A stretch of 64,000 bases of DNA from G965232465 sp965276005 (lineage in GTDB: Bacteria; Pseudomonadota; Alphaproteobacteria; JAQWUY01): the NCBI GenBank assembly GCA_965276005.1, contig OZ254962.1, forward strand, positions 1,364,001-1,428,000, in the 5' to 3' direction. Made by a program: the position numbers and the translations under genes. How positions within the stretch are numbered: position 1 is the stretch's first letter; each line of letters opens with the position of its first letter. Of this stretch, positions 26,475-36,768 are shown one piece after another. Under the pieces are notes generated by a model. That model saw only the letters and a program-made list of their open reading frames with translations, had not been told where the DNA came from and searched no databases.

Positions 26475-27611
26475 ATGATTTATTTGGATAATTTCGCCAC
26501 CACTCCCATAGATCCTTTGGTGCAAAAAGCTGTTGTCGACTGTATGCACAATACATGGGGCAATCCCCATAGTGTGACCCATGTACTGGGGTGGCAAGCG
26601 GGGGATGTGGTCGATGACTGCCGCCGTTGTATCGCCCGTGCCTTACGGGCAAAACCCCATGAAGTGGTGTTTACTTCTGGGGCGAGCGAAGCCAATAACA
26701 CGGCGATAAAAAGTATTGGGGGCATAACAAAAAAGTATCCCTATAAACATAAAATTCTCATATCTGCTATCGAACATCCTTGTGTGCGGGAAAGTGCCTA
26801 CTATATGGCACAACACGGGTATACGGTAGTGGAAATGCCCGTATGTCGAAATGGGGTTGTCGACATGCGGGCGTATGGGCAAATGCTGGACGATACGGTG
26901 GGGTTGGTCAGTGTGATGTTGGTAAACAACGAACTTGGCACCATTCAAGATATAAAAACTATGGCACAACTGGCACATAGAGTGGGGGCGGTGTTTCACA
27001 CAGATGCCGCCCAAGCGGTGGGCAAAATGCCGGTAGCGTTTCACGATATAGGGGTGGATTTTATGTCTTTATCAGGGCACAAAATATACGGTCCCAAAGG
27101 GGTAGGGGCGTTACTTGTGAAACAAGGCACTGCCGTAACCCCGTTGTTACACGGGGGCGGACAGGAGCGGGGGATGCGCGCCGGCACGGTGGCAACGCCA
27201 TTGGTTAAAGGATTGGCAACGGCGGTAGATTTAGCGGTACAAGCTGCTGATACCCATTGCAACCGCATTGCCCATATGCGGGATATGTTAGAACGCATCA
27301 TATGTCGATCCATACCACAGGCAAAAATCTTAGGGGGCGATGCCACACGGATAGCGGCGGCAACAAATATATATATCCCCAATGTGTACGCACAAGATGT
27401 GTTTACCCACCTGCAAGGGGTGGCGGTATCCACAGGATCCGCCTGTGCCTCTGCTGGCAAAGGCACATCGACAACCCTGCAAGCCATCGGTATCGATGCC
27501 CAGACAACCGCTGTAGCACTACGAATGTGCGTGTGTCGTACGCACACGCAACACGACATCACAACCGCCGCCAAAGCCATCGTTGATTCCATACATCGTT
27601 CGCAGCAGTAA
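26475..27611 (+). CDS. Cysteine desulfurase (NifS/IscS class), second copy
   Basis: Second PLP desulfurase, about 378 residues, clearly diverged from the first. MIYLDNFATTPID start (an ATG four codons upstream at 26463 is possible), GASEANNTAIK, IEHPCVRES, LVNNELGTIQ, PLP lysine in SLSGHKIYGPKG (Lys203) and catalytic Cys in VSTGSACASAG (Cys324). In many alphaproteobacteria a desulfurase gene is followed by sufBCD; here the next gene is adhesin B and no scaffold gene is in the window. The two copies may serve different acceptors (inference). Confidence 0.88.
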   Translation: MIYLDNFATTPIDPLVQKAVVDCMHNTWGNPHSVTHVLGWQAGDVVDDCRRCIARALRAKPHEVVFTSGASEANNTAIKSIGGITKKYPYKHKILISAIEHPCVRESAYYMAQHGYTVVEMPVCRNGVVDMRAYGQMLDDTVGLVSVMLVNNELGTIQDIKTMAQLAHRVGAVFHTDAAQAVGKMPVAFHDIGVDFMSLSGHKIYGPKGVGALLVKQGTAVTPLLHGGGQERGMRAGTVATPLVKGLATAVDLAVQAADTHCNRIAHMRDMLERIICRSIPQAKILGGDATRIAAATNIYIPNVYAQDVFTHLQGVAVSTGSACASAGKGTSTTLQAIGIDAQTTAVALRMCVCRTHTQHDITTAAKAIVDSIHRSQQ

Positions 27612-27685
27612 AAATACACATTTAAAAACCTATTTGCACGGGGGAAGTCCCATGTAAATGTCATTAAGATAAATCAAAATAAGGA

Positions 27686-27715
27686 TTGACAAATGCCCCC
27701 AAGCTATGACATAAA
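27686..27715 (+). promoter_or_regulatory. Promoter of adhesin B
   Basis: TTGACA (27686-27691), 18-bp spacer, CATAAA (27710-27715), in the 165-bp gap after the desulfurases. The leader down to the AGGAG site resembles that of adhesin A. Nothing else is recognisable in this gap. Confidence 0.5.
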
Positions 27716-27776
27716 TGTGTGTGTCTTGTTTATAAGATATTTGTTGTTTAGGAATGAATAAATTAGGAGATGTATA

Positions 27777-30700
27777 ATGAAAAAAATAGTTTACAACAGA
27801 AAAATGTTTATGGTGACGGCGTCGATGTATGCTGTCGGTGCGTTGGTGGGTGGCTTCGCTTATGCGGGGGAACTCCCCAGTGGTGGTAAGGTGGTCGATG
27901 GGAGTGCCCATATTTATCAACAGGGTAGCACCTTAAATATCGACCAAAACACAGACAAAGCGATTATCAGTTGGGAAAATTTTTCTGTGGGCAAGGGCAA
28001 AACGGTAAACTTCAATCAGCCCAGTAGCGATTCGGCAACCCTAAATCGAGTGACAGGCGATTTTACTTCGCAGATTGCCGGGCAGATTAATGCTAATGGT
28101 AGTGTGTTTTTGGTCAATCCCAATGGCATATTGATTACTGCCGATGGGGTTATCGATACGGGCAATTTTGTTGCCTCGACCCTCGATATTGATAACAACG
28201 ATTTTTTGAATGGCGATTACACATTCACCAAAAGCGGTCAAAATGGCGTTGTTACCAATCGGGGGACTGTTTCTGTGGACGATGGCGGTTTTGTGGCGTT
28301 GCTTGGCGGAGCGGTCAAAAATGAGGGTTTTGTGCGGGCACATGTGGGTACGGTCGGTTTTGCTGGCGGCGAAAAGATTGTCATGTCGTTTGGCAATAGC
28401 GATTTCCTGCGGGTCGAAGTGCCTACAGACACATGGAAAGACCTGATAGATGCGGACGGCAACAAAGTTTCTGCTACCCTTGATTTAAGCGGTAAAATCG
28501 AATCACGGGGCGGTTTTGTCGATATAACCGTTGCCGATGCCTCTGATATTTTACGGCAATCTATATCTATTAGCGGTATTGTATCTGCAAACACTGTATC
28601 TTCGCAGGACGGGGTTATATCCATTAGTGGCGGTTCGTTGGGGCTTGCCGGCAATGGGCGAATCACCGCTGATGCCGATTATGGCAATGCGGGGCTTATA
28701 GATGTTGCCGTGCAGTCGTTAAATATGTCTGCTCCCATATCTGCTACTGCCGATACGGGTAATGGGGGAGCGATTAAAATATCGTTACAACAGGGGGCAA
28801 GTCTCAGTCGTGGGGCGGTGTTTGATGTTAGCGGTAAACAGGGCGGTAGTGTATCCTTAATCGGTGGATTATCGGGCGATAAATATTATAAACTGGTCGG
28901 TTCGGGCGATTTTGTTGCTGATGGCAGCGATGGCACAGGCGGGTATATCGATATATCCAACAAAAACGGCTTGGTCGGGTTGTTTTCTGGTAGCATATCG
29001 GCAAAGGGTACGACTACAGGCGGTCGTATTCGTATTGGCGGGGCGTTTCAAGGTGGGGGATACAATCCGAAAACCAGCCAACTAGACACAAAAACCCAAG
29101 ATTTATTTGTCAGCCGCTGGTCTGATAGCAGCGGGCTTGTCAGTGCCGGTAAAACTTCGTTGGGTACGGGCGTACACATCGATACATCATCCGCATCGGG
29201 CACGGGGGGTACTGTCGTACTGTGGGCAGATCACACCACCAATAATTATGCCCAAATTACCGCAACCGGTGCCACTGGTGGCGGAGCGGTGGAAATATCG
29301 GGCAAGAAAAAAGTCGACAGCTTCGGTTTAAAACGGGTCGAGGTGGGCAACGGGGTTATTTTACTCGACCCTAAAAATGTGGTTATTAGCAAGTTTTCGG
29401 GCGGCTTGGCACAGGCAAAACGCATTATGTCGTCTACACCCCTTGCGGGTTTCGAACTGGATTTGGACGACAATGACAATTTTGGTACTTCTGTGGCTCT
29501 CAGCGAAGACGGTAGCAAATTGGCTGTCGGGGCTCGGGGTGATGATACGGGGGCACCCGATAACGGGGCGGTGTATTTATTCACCGTTGGCGGCAAAGGA
29601 TCTCAGTGGGGCAAGTCGCTGTCGCAAGAGTATAAGATTGCCTATGGGTCTGGTCTAGATGTCAAAGGAGGCAATTCGCAATTTGGTAAATCTGTGGCGT
29701 TTAATGCGGATGGTACTAAGCTGGTTGTGGGTATGCCGTTCGTGAAAAAAGCGTCTCCCTATCGGGATGGCAGGGGGAGAATTTTCTTCTATTCTGTTGA
29801 TTGGGGCAAAGGCGTTACCAACACCTCTTATTTAGAATACGGGAACAATGGGTATTTTGGCACCGGCGTTGCGTTAAGCAATGATGGCACTAAATTAGCG
29901 GTTGGTGAGTCGCACGACAACAACGGTAACAAGGGCGATTTTAACTATGTATATAATGCAGGATCTGTGTCGTTGTTTGTATTGTCTGGTGATGGCAAAG
30001 ATTGGGGGACTTCGCCCAATCGCCGGCGTACGGCACGGATTGTAAACGGTACGGGTGGTCTTTCTCTATCGGCTTATGATGCGTTTGGCTATTCTGTGGC
30101 GTTAAGTGGTGACGGATCGAGGTTAGCGGTCGGTGCTGAGGGTACCAATGACAGCAGGGGGGCGGTATATTTGTTTACAGTTGACGGTTTCAGATGGGGG
30201 CTAGGGTTTACCCGTACTGCTACGATTACCGATGGTACTGTGATGCACGATGGGTCGACCCTCAGTTTAGACAAAAACGATTTGTTCGGCAGCAGCGTTG
30301 CGTTAAGTGATGATGGTACAAAATTAGCGGTAGGCTCTATATATGCCGGCAGTAAGGATCTAGGGGCAGTGTATTTATTTACGGTGCATGGTGGTTCGGC
30401 GAGCAATTTGGTTACCAATGTCGGTAAAATTACCGATGGCAATGGTGTTTCGTTGTCTAGTGTCGATAAATTCGGCTATTCTGTGGCGTTAAACCCAGAT
30501 GGATCCCGCTTGGTTATAGGGGCTGTCGATGACAATACAGGCGGCAGCAAACGGGGAGCGGTGTATTTATTGAAACTATCGGGCAGCACATGGGGCGACA
30601 CAGTCGAAGTACAACGGGTAATAAGCGATCAAGACACACTGGATTTGAAAGTGGCTGGTAATTTTGGCTCATCGGTTGCACTGAGTGATGACGGCACCAA

Positions 30701-33700
30701 GTTAGCAGTAGGTGCCAAGGGATATGGGGCTACGGCACATGAAAACAAAGGGGCAGTGTATTTGTTTGAAATAAGTACCCTTGCCAGTTCTTGGGGCAAG
30801 GATGTTTTGTACACCCGCCGTATTAGTGACGGCAACGGCGTTTCGCTAAGCAGCGGCGATGGGTTTGGGTCATCGGTTGCCCTAAGCAGTGATGGCACTA
30901 AGTTAGCGGTAGGTGCTACGGGTGATGACACGGAGGCATCTGATGCAGGTGCGGTGCATTTATTCAGTGTTATCGGCAGCCGCTGGGGCAACACGGTTAC
31001 AAAAACAGCAAAGGTAAGTTCGGGATTGTCCTTGAGTTTGGATGACAAATTCGGATCGGCTGTTGCTTTAAGTGGCGATGGGTCGAAGTTAGCGGTGGGT
31101 GCTAGTGGCGATGATAACGACACAGGTGCGGTGCATTTGTTTACGGTTGCTGGTTCTGGTAGCACATGGGGCAGTACAGTTCGTAAGACAAAAACCATCG
31201 GCAAAACAACTGCGGGCTTGTCGTTAAGTTCGAGGGATACATTCGGATCCGCTGTCGCTCTCAGCGATAATGGGTTAAGATTAGCGGTCGGTGCCATGAG
31301 TGATGATACCGGGGACAACGATGCAGGGGCGGTATATTTGTTTAGTGTCAGCGGTGCTACATGGGGCGATTCGATTACAAAGACCACGAAAATTGCCGCT
31401 GGCTCTGGTGTCTCTTTAACGGCTGGTGATGGGTTTGGCAGCAGCGTTGCTTTAAGCAATGATGGCAACAGATTAGCGGTCGGTGCTGAGGGGGATAGTA
31501 CGGGCGGTAGCAGCAATATTAATCACGGGGCAGTATATGTGTTTAATGTTGGTGGCTATGCGTTGGAGAATACAGTTATCAAGCTACACAAAATTACCCA
31601 TAATGACGGTGTGTCGCTGTCGAAGGATGATGCGTTTGGCAGTGCTGTTGCTTTAAGTGGCGATGGTACGAAGTTGGTCGCAGGTGCTAGTGGCGATGAT
31701 ACCAGTGGAAATAATGCCGGTACCATATACACATTTACCATAGATCGTAACGATGCCGCATGGGGCGGTAAGGTTACCAAAACAAACAAGTACGCAACTG
31801 CTAAACTTTCCCTATCTGCCCATGACGCATTTGGCAGTTCTGTTGCGTTAAGCAAAGATGGCAAGCGATTAGCGGTAGGTGCTAGTGGCGATGAGACCGG
31901 CGGCTCCAATGCGGGTGCTGTATATGTGTTTACGGTTGCGGATGCGGATTCGGCTAACAATATCAAATGGGGCAGTACGCTTAGCCAACAAACCAAGATT
32001 GCCCATGGGGTGGGCGGACTTTTGTTGTCTAAGGGCGATGGCTTTGGCGGTTCTGTTGCGTTCGACAAGGACGGTACAAAATTAGCGGTAGGTGCCAAAG
32101 GTGCCGACTCCTCGAAAGGGGCAGTATATTTGTTTACTGTCGGGGGTGCCACATGGGGCGATACGGTTACAAAAATAAAAGATATTGTTACGGGAACTGC
32201 GGGATTAACCTTAACCACAGGGGATACATTCGGATCGGCTGTGGCACTCAGCGAAGATGGATCGAAACTAGCGGTAGGTGCCAGCGGTAGTAATTCGAGC
32301 AAAGGGGCGGTATATCTGTTTACTGTCAGCGGTGGCACATGGGACGGCAACAGTCAAGTCAGCCAAATACATACCATTAAAGATGGCACAGGGGGACTGA
32401 CACTAACCGCTAATGACCAGTTTGGCAGTGCCGTTGCATTAAGTGCTGATGGTGGCAAATTAGCAATAGGTGCCGATGGCACAGATTCTGCCAAAGGGGC
32501 GGTATACTTATACACGATAGGCGGTGCCACATGGAGCAGCAGCAGCACAATTAGCCAAGTAAAACAGCTTAAAGACAGCGTTGGAAAAATTTCACTATCT
32601 GCCAACGATCGCTTTGGCAACGCCGTTGCATTAAGTAAAGATGGCAACAAATTAGCGGTAGGTGCCGATGGTGACGACACAGGAGCAAGCGATGCCGGTG
32701 CGGTATATCTGTTTACTGTAGGCGGTGCCACATGGAGCAGTGGCAGCATAATCACCCAAACAAAAAAGATTGCCGATGGAGTTGACGGGGTTTCCCTATC
32801 TAAAAATGATAATTTTGGCAGCTCTATTGCCCTAAGTGGCGATGGCACCAAATTGGTAGTAGGGGCATCGGGCGACGATAGCAATGGCTATAACGCAGGC
32901 ACCACATATACATATACTGTTAGTAGTAGGGCATGGGGCAGTACAGTGACGCAAGCGGTAAAACTGTCGCATGGGGCAGTTCTATCGTCCGGCACTATTT
33001 CTTTGGACAATGGTGATGAGTTTGGTAGTAGTGTATCGTTAAGTGCTGATGGGACGAAGTTGGCTGTTGGAGCTTCCTATGATGACGATGGGGGCAGTAA
33101 TCGAGGGGCGGTCTATCTGTACACTGTTGGTGTAGCTGGTGCCACATGGGGCAGTACAGTAACACAAGCGGTGAAATTGTCGCATGGGGCAGCTCTATCG
33201 TCCGGCACTGTTTCTTTGGATGATGGTGATTATTTTGGTCAGAGTGTATCGTTAAGTGCTGATGGGACGAAGTTGGCTGTCGGGGCACATTATGATGACG
33301 GTGGGGGATATAGTCAAGGGGCGGTGTATCTGTACACTGTCGGCGGTTCTGGTGCCACATGGGGCAGCACGGTAACGCAAGCGGTAAAACTGTCGCATGG
33401 GGCAGCTCTATCGTCCGGCACTGTTTCTTTGGATAATAGTGATTATTTTGGTAGTAGTGTATCGTTGAGTAGTGATGGGACGAAGTTGGCTGTCGGGGCT
33501 ACTGGTGATGACGATGGGGGTACTGATCGAGGAGCGGTGTATCTGTACACTGTCGGCGGTTCTGGTGCCACATGGGGCAGTACAGTAACGCAAGCGATAA
33601 AACTTTCTGATAGCCATACCAGTGTTTCTTTGGATGATTATGATTCGTTTGGTAGTAGTGTATCGTTGAGCGGTGATGGGACGAAGTTGGCTGTCGGGGC

Positions 33701-36686
33701 TGTTTGGGATGACGATGGGGGTTCTGATCGAGGGGCGGTGTATCTGCACACTGTCGGCGGTTCTGGTGCCACATGGGGCAGTATAGTAACGCAAGCGGTA
33801 AAACTTTCTGATAGTCATGCCACTGTTTCTTTGGATAATTGGGATTATTTTGGTAGTAGTGTATCGTTAAGTGGTGATGGGACGAAGTTGGCTGTCGGGA
33901 CTTATGGCGATGACGATGGGGGTTGGGCTCGAGGGGCGGTGTATCTGTACACTGTCGGCGGTTCTGGTGCCACATGGGGCAGTACGGTAACGCAAGCGGT
34001 AAAACTGTCGCATGGGGCAACTCTATCCTCTGGCACTGTTTCTTTGGATTATGGTGATAGGTTTGGTCGTAGTGTATCGTTAAGTGCTGATGGGACGAAG
34101 TTGGCTGTCGGGGCTGTTTGGGATGACGATGGGGGTCGTAATCGAGGGGCGGTGTATCTGTATATTGTTAGCGGTTCTGTTACCACATGGGGCAAGACGG
34201 TTACCCAAACAAACAAAGCATCCGCCACACACGATGGTACCCTTACGATTAGCCAAACGAATAAAGTGTTTGAAAAACAAAATCTTTCCCTGACTTATAA
34301 CGAAGGGTTTGGCACCGATGTTGCCCTCAGCGACGATGGCACAAAAATGGCGGTCGGGGCTGAGTTTAACGATACCGGCGGCACCAATCGGGGGGCGGTG
34401 TATCTGTTCGAGCTGAGTGGTGGTGAAGACTTTGGCGAAAATATCTATTACACCGCAGAAGTTGCCCATGGCAACGGCGTATCGCTAAACGATATCGATC
34501 GCTTCGGTGCTGGCGTTGCCTTAAATCATGACGGTAGTCGATTGGTGGTTGGTGCCCCTTATGATACTACAGGTATGCCCTCAGGTACCCCTAGCGGTGG
34601 TCGCTACGGAGCCGTATACTTATTCAGTGTTGGCGGCAGTACATGGGGTACATCCGTAACACAGTTGCACAAACAAAAATCCACCACCAAAGGACATTTT
34701 GGCGAATCGGTTGCCATCAGTGGCGACGGCACCAAAGTAGCGGTCGGTGCCCCTTATGACGACACTAAGGCATACCATCGAGGGGTTGTCAAATTGTATA
34801 CTATTGCCAACAACAATGCTTTTCGATTGTCCAAAACATACGGGCATGGCGATAGTGTCGGGAGTTCTCAAACCCTATCGCTACAGACTGGTGAACAATT
34901 TGGCGAAGCGGTGGCACTCAGCGACGACGGGTCGAAGTTAGCAGTCGGTGCCTTAGGACGGGACAGCTATAAAGGCAGAGTATACCTGTTTACCGTAAAC
35001 ACAAACGGCAGCTGGGGACGATCCCTATCCTTGCAAAACACCATCGGGGACGGTGCCGGTGTCTCTTTGAGAAAAGGCGATTATTTTGGTTCCAGCATTG
35101 CTTTAAGTAATGACGGTTCCCGATTAGCGGTAGGTGCTTGGGGTGAAGGTGTGTGGTATGAGGGTTCTTACTTAGACGAAAATAATCATATAGTATTTGA
35201 CCCACAGATTAAGTGGGGTACCGGTGCCGTATATGTATTTGCCGTAAGCGGTACCACATGGGGACATACAGTCGACCAGAGACTTAAAATAAACGATGGC
35301 AACGGCGTTTCCTTAACATCAAATACGAGGTTCGGGTTTGCCGTTGCCTTAGATGGTGATGGCAATAACCTAGCGATAGGTGTCTCCCGTGCCAACGGTA
35401 AAAAACACAACAATGAGGGGGCTGTGTATTTATACAAGCTGCCAAAAGATACCGTATCGCCAATCATAGAAAAACTAAAAACAGGTGCCAATGTATATAT
35501 TGCCGCCAGCAACGATATTACAGTCGATGATGCCGTAATCACTACGGCAGGTACAGGGAAATTGACCTTAATCGCCGGGCGGTCGATTAACATTAACAGC
35601 GATGTAAAAATCAATGGTGGACTGGTGTTGAGAGCCAATGACGCCAGCGATAGCAGTTTTGCTCTCAGCGACAGAGATACAGGCAAAGCCGAAATCACCG
35701 TTGCCTCAGGCAAAACCGTATCCGGCGGCAGTGGCGATTTGCTTATCAAGATGCACACCGGTAAAAGCAGTGCAGCAGCTAACAAAAAACAAACCGGCAA
35801 AATCACTGTGTGGAAAGCAGACGGTAAACGGGTCAGTATTGTCCACTTAGGCACAGCGGATGCCAATAACGATGTGGAAATTGTCATTCGCAGCGGCGGG
35901 CAAATAACCGCCATAGGCGACTATGATAAAGGCGATGTGGTTATTGAACTAGCAGCAGAGAAATTTACCAACAATTCGGACAGGTATGCCCTAAAAATAG
36001 TTGATAGCAATGGCGACAAAGGGCGGTTCTTAATATGGACAAAATCCCTTGCGAGTACGCATCTCAATAATATACACTACGATTTTAGCAAGAATACTGT
36101 GACATACGACCCTGCAAAGGGCGATTTCCAAGCCAATCCCACCACAGCTGCTGATGGCGATGACGCAAAATATAAATCAGGTATTCTGTACAGAGCCCGT
36201 GATAGCAGACAATCCAGATCGAGTTATGACGGTAGCAGCGGCAAGACAAAATCCACATTAACACTAGGCAGCAGCGGTGGCAGCGATAGCAACAGCGGCA
36301 CAATACTACTAGGTGCCAGTGCCATACTGTTGGGCAGCAGTATTGCAGGTGCAGGTACCACAAGTGTTGCCAGTGTCGACAATATATTCACCACCGGCAT
36401 ATACGCCCACTTACGGGGTATCGATATGCAGGCAATATATCAACCGTCCGCACAAACCACAACCCCCCGTTGGGCATCAGTGTTTAACACCCCCCAAGCG
36501 GTGCAATTAAACTACAAAGTCAAATACACCACCACATACGACATGGCATTTCTTGCAAACAATATCAAGGCACACAAGGTGGTACCTTTTTACGAACTGG
36601 ACGAAAAACTGTACGAAACCATGAAACGCATATTCGTACACAGTGGGGGGACAGACGACACATCTAATGGTATCTTTGGAGTATAG
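27777..36686 (+). CDS. Giant two-partner-secretion adhesin B with FG-GAP-like repeats
   Basis: Paralogue of adhesin A, 2969 residues, on the opposite strand. Signal peptide 1-30 (AYA|GELP), TPS haemagglutination domain about 34-170 with VFLVNPNGI, beta-rich region to about 560, then about 30 FG-GAP_2-like units to about 2550, and the shared C-terminal region ending in YELDEKLYETMKRIFV. The first 560 and last 400 residues are close to A; the repeat array differs. Units 7-18 are specific to B (VALS type), whereas units 19-24 are of the near-identical VSLS type also found in A. The acidic loops could bind calcium, as in integrin FG-GAP repeats. No TpsB partner is in the window. ATG follows AGGAG by 8 bp. 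Confidence 0.85.
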   Translation: MKKIVYNRKMFMVTASMYAVGALVGGFAYAGELPSGGKVVDGSAHIYQQGSTLNIDQNTDKAIISWENFSVGKGKTVNFNQPSSDSATLNRVTGDFTSQIAGQINANGSVFLVNPNGILITADGVIDTGNFVASTLDIDNNDFLNGDYTFTKSGQNGVVTNRGTVSVDDGGFVALLGGAVKNEGFVRAHVGTVGFAGGEKIVMSFGNSDFLRVEVPTDTWKDLIDADGNKVSATLDLSGKIESRGGFVDITVADASDILRQSISISGIVSANTVSSQDGVISISGGSLGLAGNGRITADADYGNAGLIDVAVQSLNMSAPISATADTGNGGAIKISLQQGASLSRGAVFDVSGKQGGSVSLIGGLSGDKYYKLVGSGDFVADGSDGTGGYIDISNKNGLVGLFSGSISAKGTTTGGRIRIGGAFQGGGYNPKTSQLDTKTQDLFVSRWSDSSGLVSAGKTSLGTGVHIDTSSASGTGGTVVLWADHTTNNYAQITATGATGGGAVEISGKKKVDSFGLKRVEVGNGVILLDPKNVVISKFSGGLAQAKRIMSSTPLAGFELDLDDNDNFGTSVALSEDGSKLAVGARGDDTGAPDNGAVYLFTVGGKGSQWGKSLSQEYKIAYGSGLDVKGGNSQFGKSVAFNADGTKLVVGMPFVKKASPYRDGRGRIFFYSVDWGKGVTNTSYLEYGNNGYFGTGVALSNDGTKLAVGESHDNNGNKGDFNYVYNAGSVSLFVLSGDGKDWGTSPNRRRTARIVNGTGGLSLSAYDAFGYSVALSGDGSRLAVGAEGTNDSRGAVYLFTVDGFRWGLGFTRTATITDGTVMHDGSTLSLDKNDLFGSSVALSDDGTKLAVGSIYAGSKDLGAVYLFTVHGGSASNLVTNVGKITDGNGVSLSSVDKFGYSVALNPDGSRLVIGAVDDNTGGSKRGAVYLLKLSGSTWGDTVEVQRVISDQDTLDLKVAGNFGSSVALSDDGTKLAVGAKGYGATAHENKGAVYLFEISTLASSWGKDVLYTRRISDGNGVSLSSGDGFGSSVALSSDGTKLAVGATGDDTEASDAGAVHLFSVIGSRWGNTVTKTAKVSSGLSLSLDDKFGSAVALSGDGSKLAVGASGDDNDTGAVHLFTVAGSGSTWGSTVRKTKTIGKTTAGLSLSSRDTFGSAVALSDNGLRLAVGAMSDDTGDNDAGAVYLFSVSGATWGDSITKTTKIAAGSGVSLTAGDGFGSSVALSNDGNRLAVGAEGDSTGGSSNINHGAVYVFNVGGYALENTVIKLHKITHNDGVSLSKDDAFGSAVALSGDGTKLVAGASGDDTSGNNAGTIYTFTIDRNDAAWGGKVTKTNKYATAKLSLSAHDAFGSSVALSKDGKRLAVGASGDETGGSNAGAVYVFTVADADSANNIKWGSTLSQQTKIAHGVGGLLLSKGDGFGGSVAFDKDGTKLAVGAKGADSSKGAVYLFTVGGATWGDTVTKIKDIVTGTAGLTLTTGDTFGSAVALSEDGSKLAVGASGSNSSKGAVYLFTVSGGTWDGNSQVSQIHTIKDGTGGLTLTANDQFGSAVALSADGGKLAIGADGTDSAKGAVYLYTIGGATWSSSSTISQVKQLKDSVGKISLSANDRFGNAVALSKDGNKLAVGADGDDTGASDAGAVYLFTVGGATWSSGSIITQTKKIADGVDGVSLSKNDNFGSSIALSGDGTKLVVGASGDDSNGYNAGTTYTYTVSSRAWGSTVTQAVKLSHGAVLSSGTISLDNGDEFGSSVSLSADGTKLAVGASYDDDGGSNRGAVYLYTVGVAGATWGSTVTQAVKLSHGAALSSGTVSLDDGDYFGQSVSLSADGTKLAVGAHYDDGGGYSQGAVYLYTVGGSGATWGSTVTQAVKLSHGAALSSGTVSLDNSDYFGSSVSLSSDGTKLAVGATGDDDGGTDRGAVYLYTVGGSGATWGSTVTQAIKLSDSHTSVSLDDYDSFGSSVSLSGDGTKLAVGAVWDDDGGSDRGAVYLHTVGGSGATWGSIVTQAVKLSDSHATVSLDNWDYFGSSVSLSGDGTKLAVGTYGDDDGGWARGAVYLYTVGGSGATWGSTVTQAVKLSHGATLSSGTVSLDYGDRFGRSVSLSADGTKLAVGAVWDDDGGRNRGAVYLYIVSGSVTTWGKTVTQTNKASATHDGTLTISQTNKVFEKQNLSLTYNEGFGTDVALSDDGTKMAVGAEFNDTGGTNRGAVYLFELSGGEDFGENIYYTAEVAHGNGVSLNDIDRFGAGVALNHDGSRLVVGAPYDTTGMPSGTPSGGRYGAVYLFSVGGSTWGTSVTQLHKQKSTTKGHFGESVAISGDGTKVAVGAPYDDTKAYHRGVVKLYTIANNNAFRLSKTYGHGDSVGSSQTLSLQTGEQFGEAVALSDDGSKLAVGALGRDSYKGRVYLFTVNTNGSWGRSLSLQNTIGDGAGVSLRKGDYFGSSIALSNDGSRLAVGAWGEGVWYEGSYLDENNHIVFDPQIKWGTGAVYVFAVSGTTWGHTVDQRLKINDGNGVSLTSNTRFGFAVALDGDGNNLAIGVSRANGKKHNNEGAVYLYKLPKDTVSPIIEKLKTGANVYIAASNDITVDDAVITTAGTGKLTLIAGRSININSDVKINGGLVLRANDASDSSFALSDRDTGKAEITVASGKTVSGGSGDLLIKMHTGKSSAAANKKQTGKITVWKADGKRVSIVHLGTADANNDVEIVIRSGGQITAIGDYDKGDVVIELAAEKFTNNSDRYALKIVDSNGDKGRFLIWTKSLASTHLNNIHYDFSKNTVTYDPAKGDFQANPTTAADGDDAKYKSGILYRARDSRQSRSSYDGSSGKTKSTLTLGSSGGSDSNSGTILLGASAILLGSSIAGAGTTSVASVDNIFTTGIYAHLRGIDMQAIYQPSAQTTTPRWASVFNTPQAVQLNYKVKYTTTYDMAFLANNIKAHKVVPFYELDEKLYETMKRIFVHSGGTDDTSNGIFGV
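32945..34190 (+). repeat. Homogeneous repeat block of adhesin B
   Basis: Six VSLS-type units with near-identical base sequence, about 195-220 bp each (for example the recurring ACGCAAGCGGTAAAACT and GGGACGAAGTTGGCTGT words). The same words occur, reverse-complemented, through adhesin A at about 9.0-11.3 kb. Confidence 0.75.
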
Positions 36687-36768
36687 ATTTGACAGAATAC
36701 GGAAAACGGGAGTACAGGGATACAGACATCATGTGGACGGTTTCGAAGGGGGTACGAGGGACAATCTT

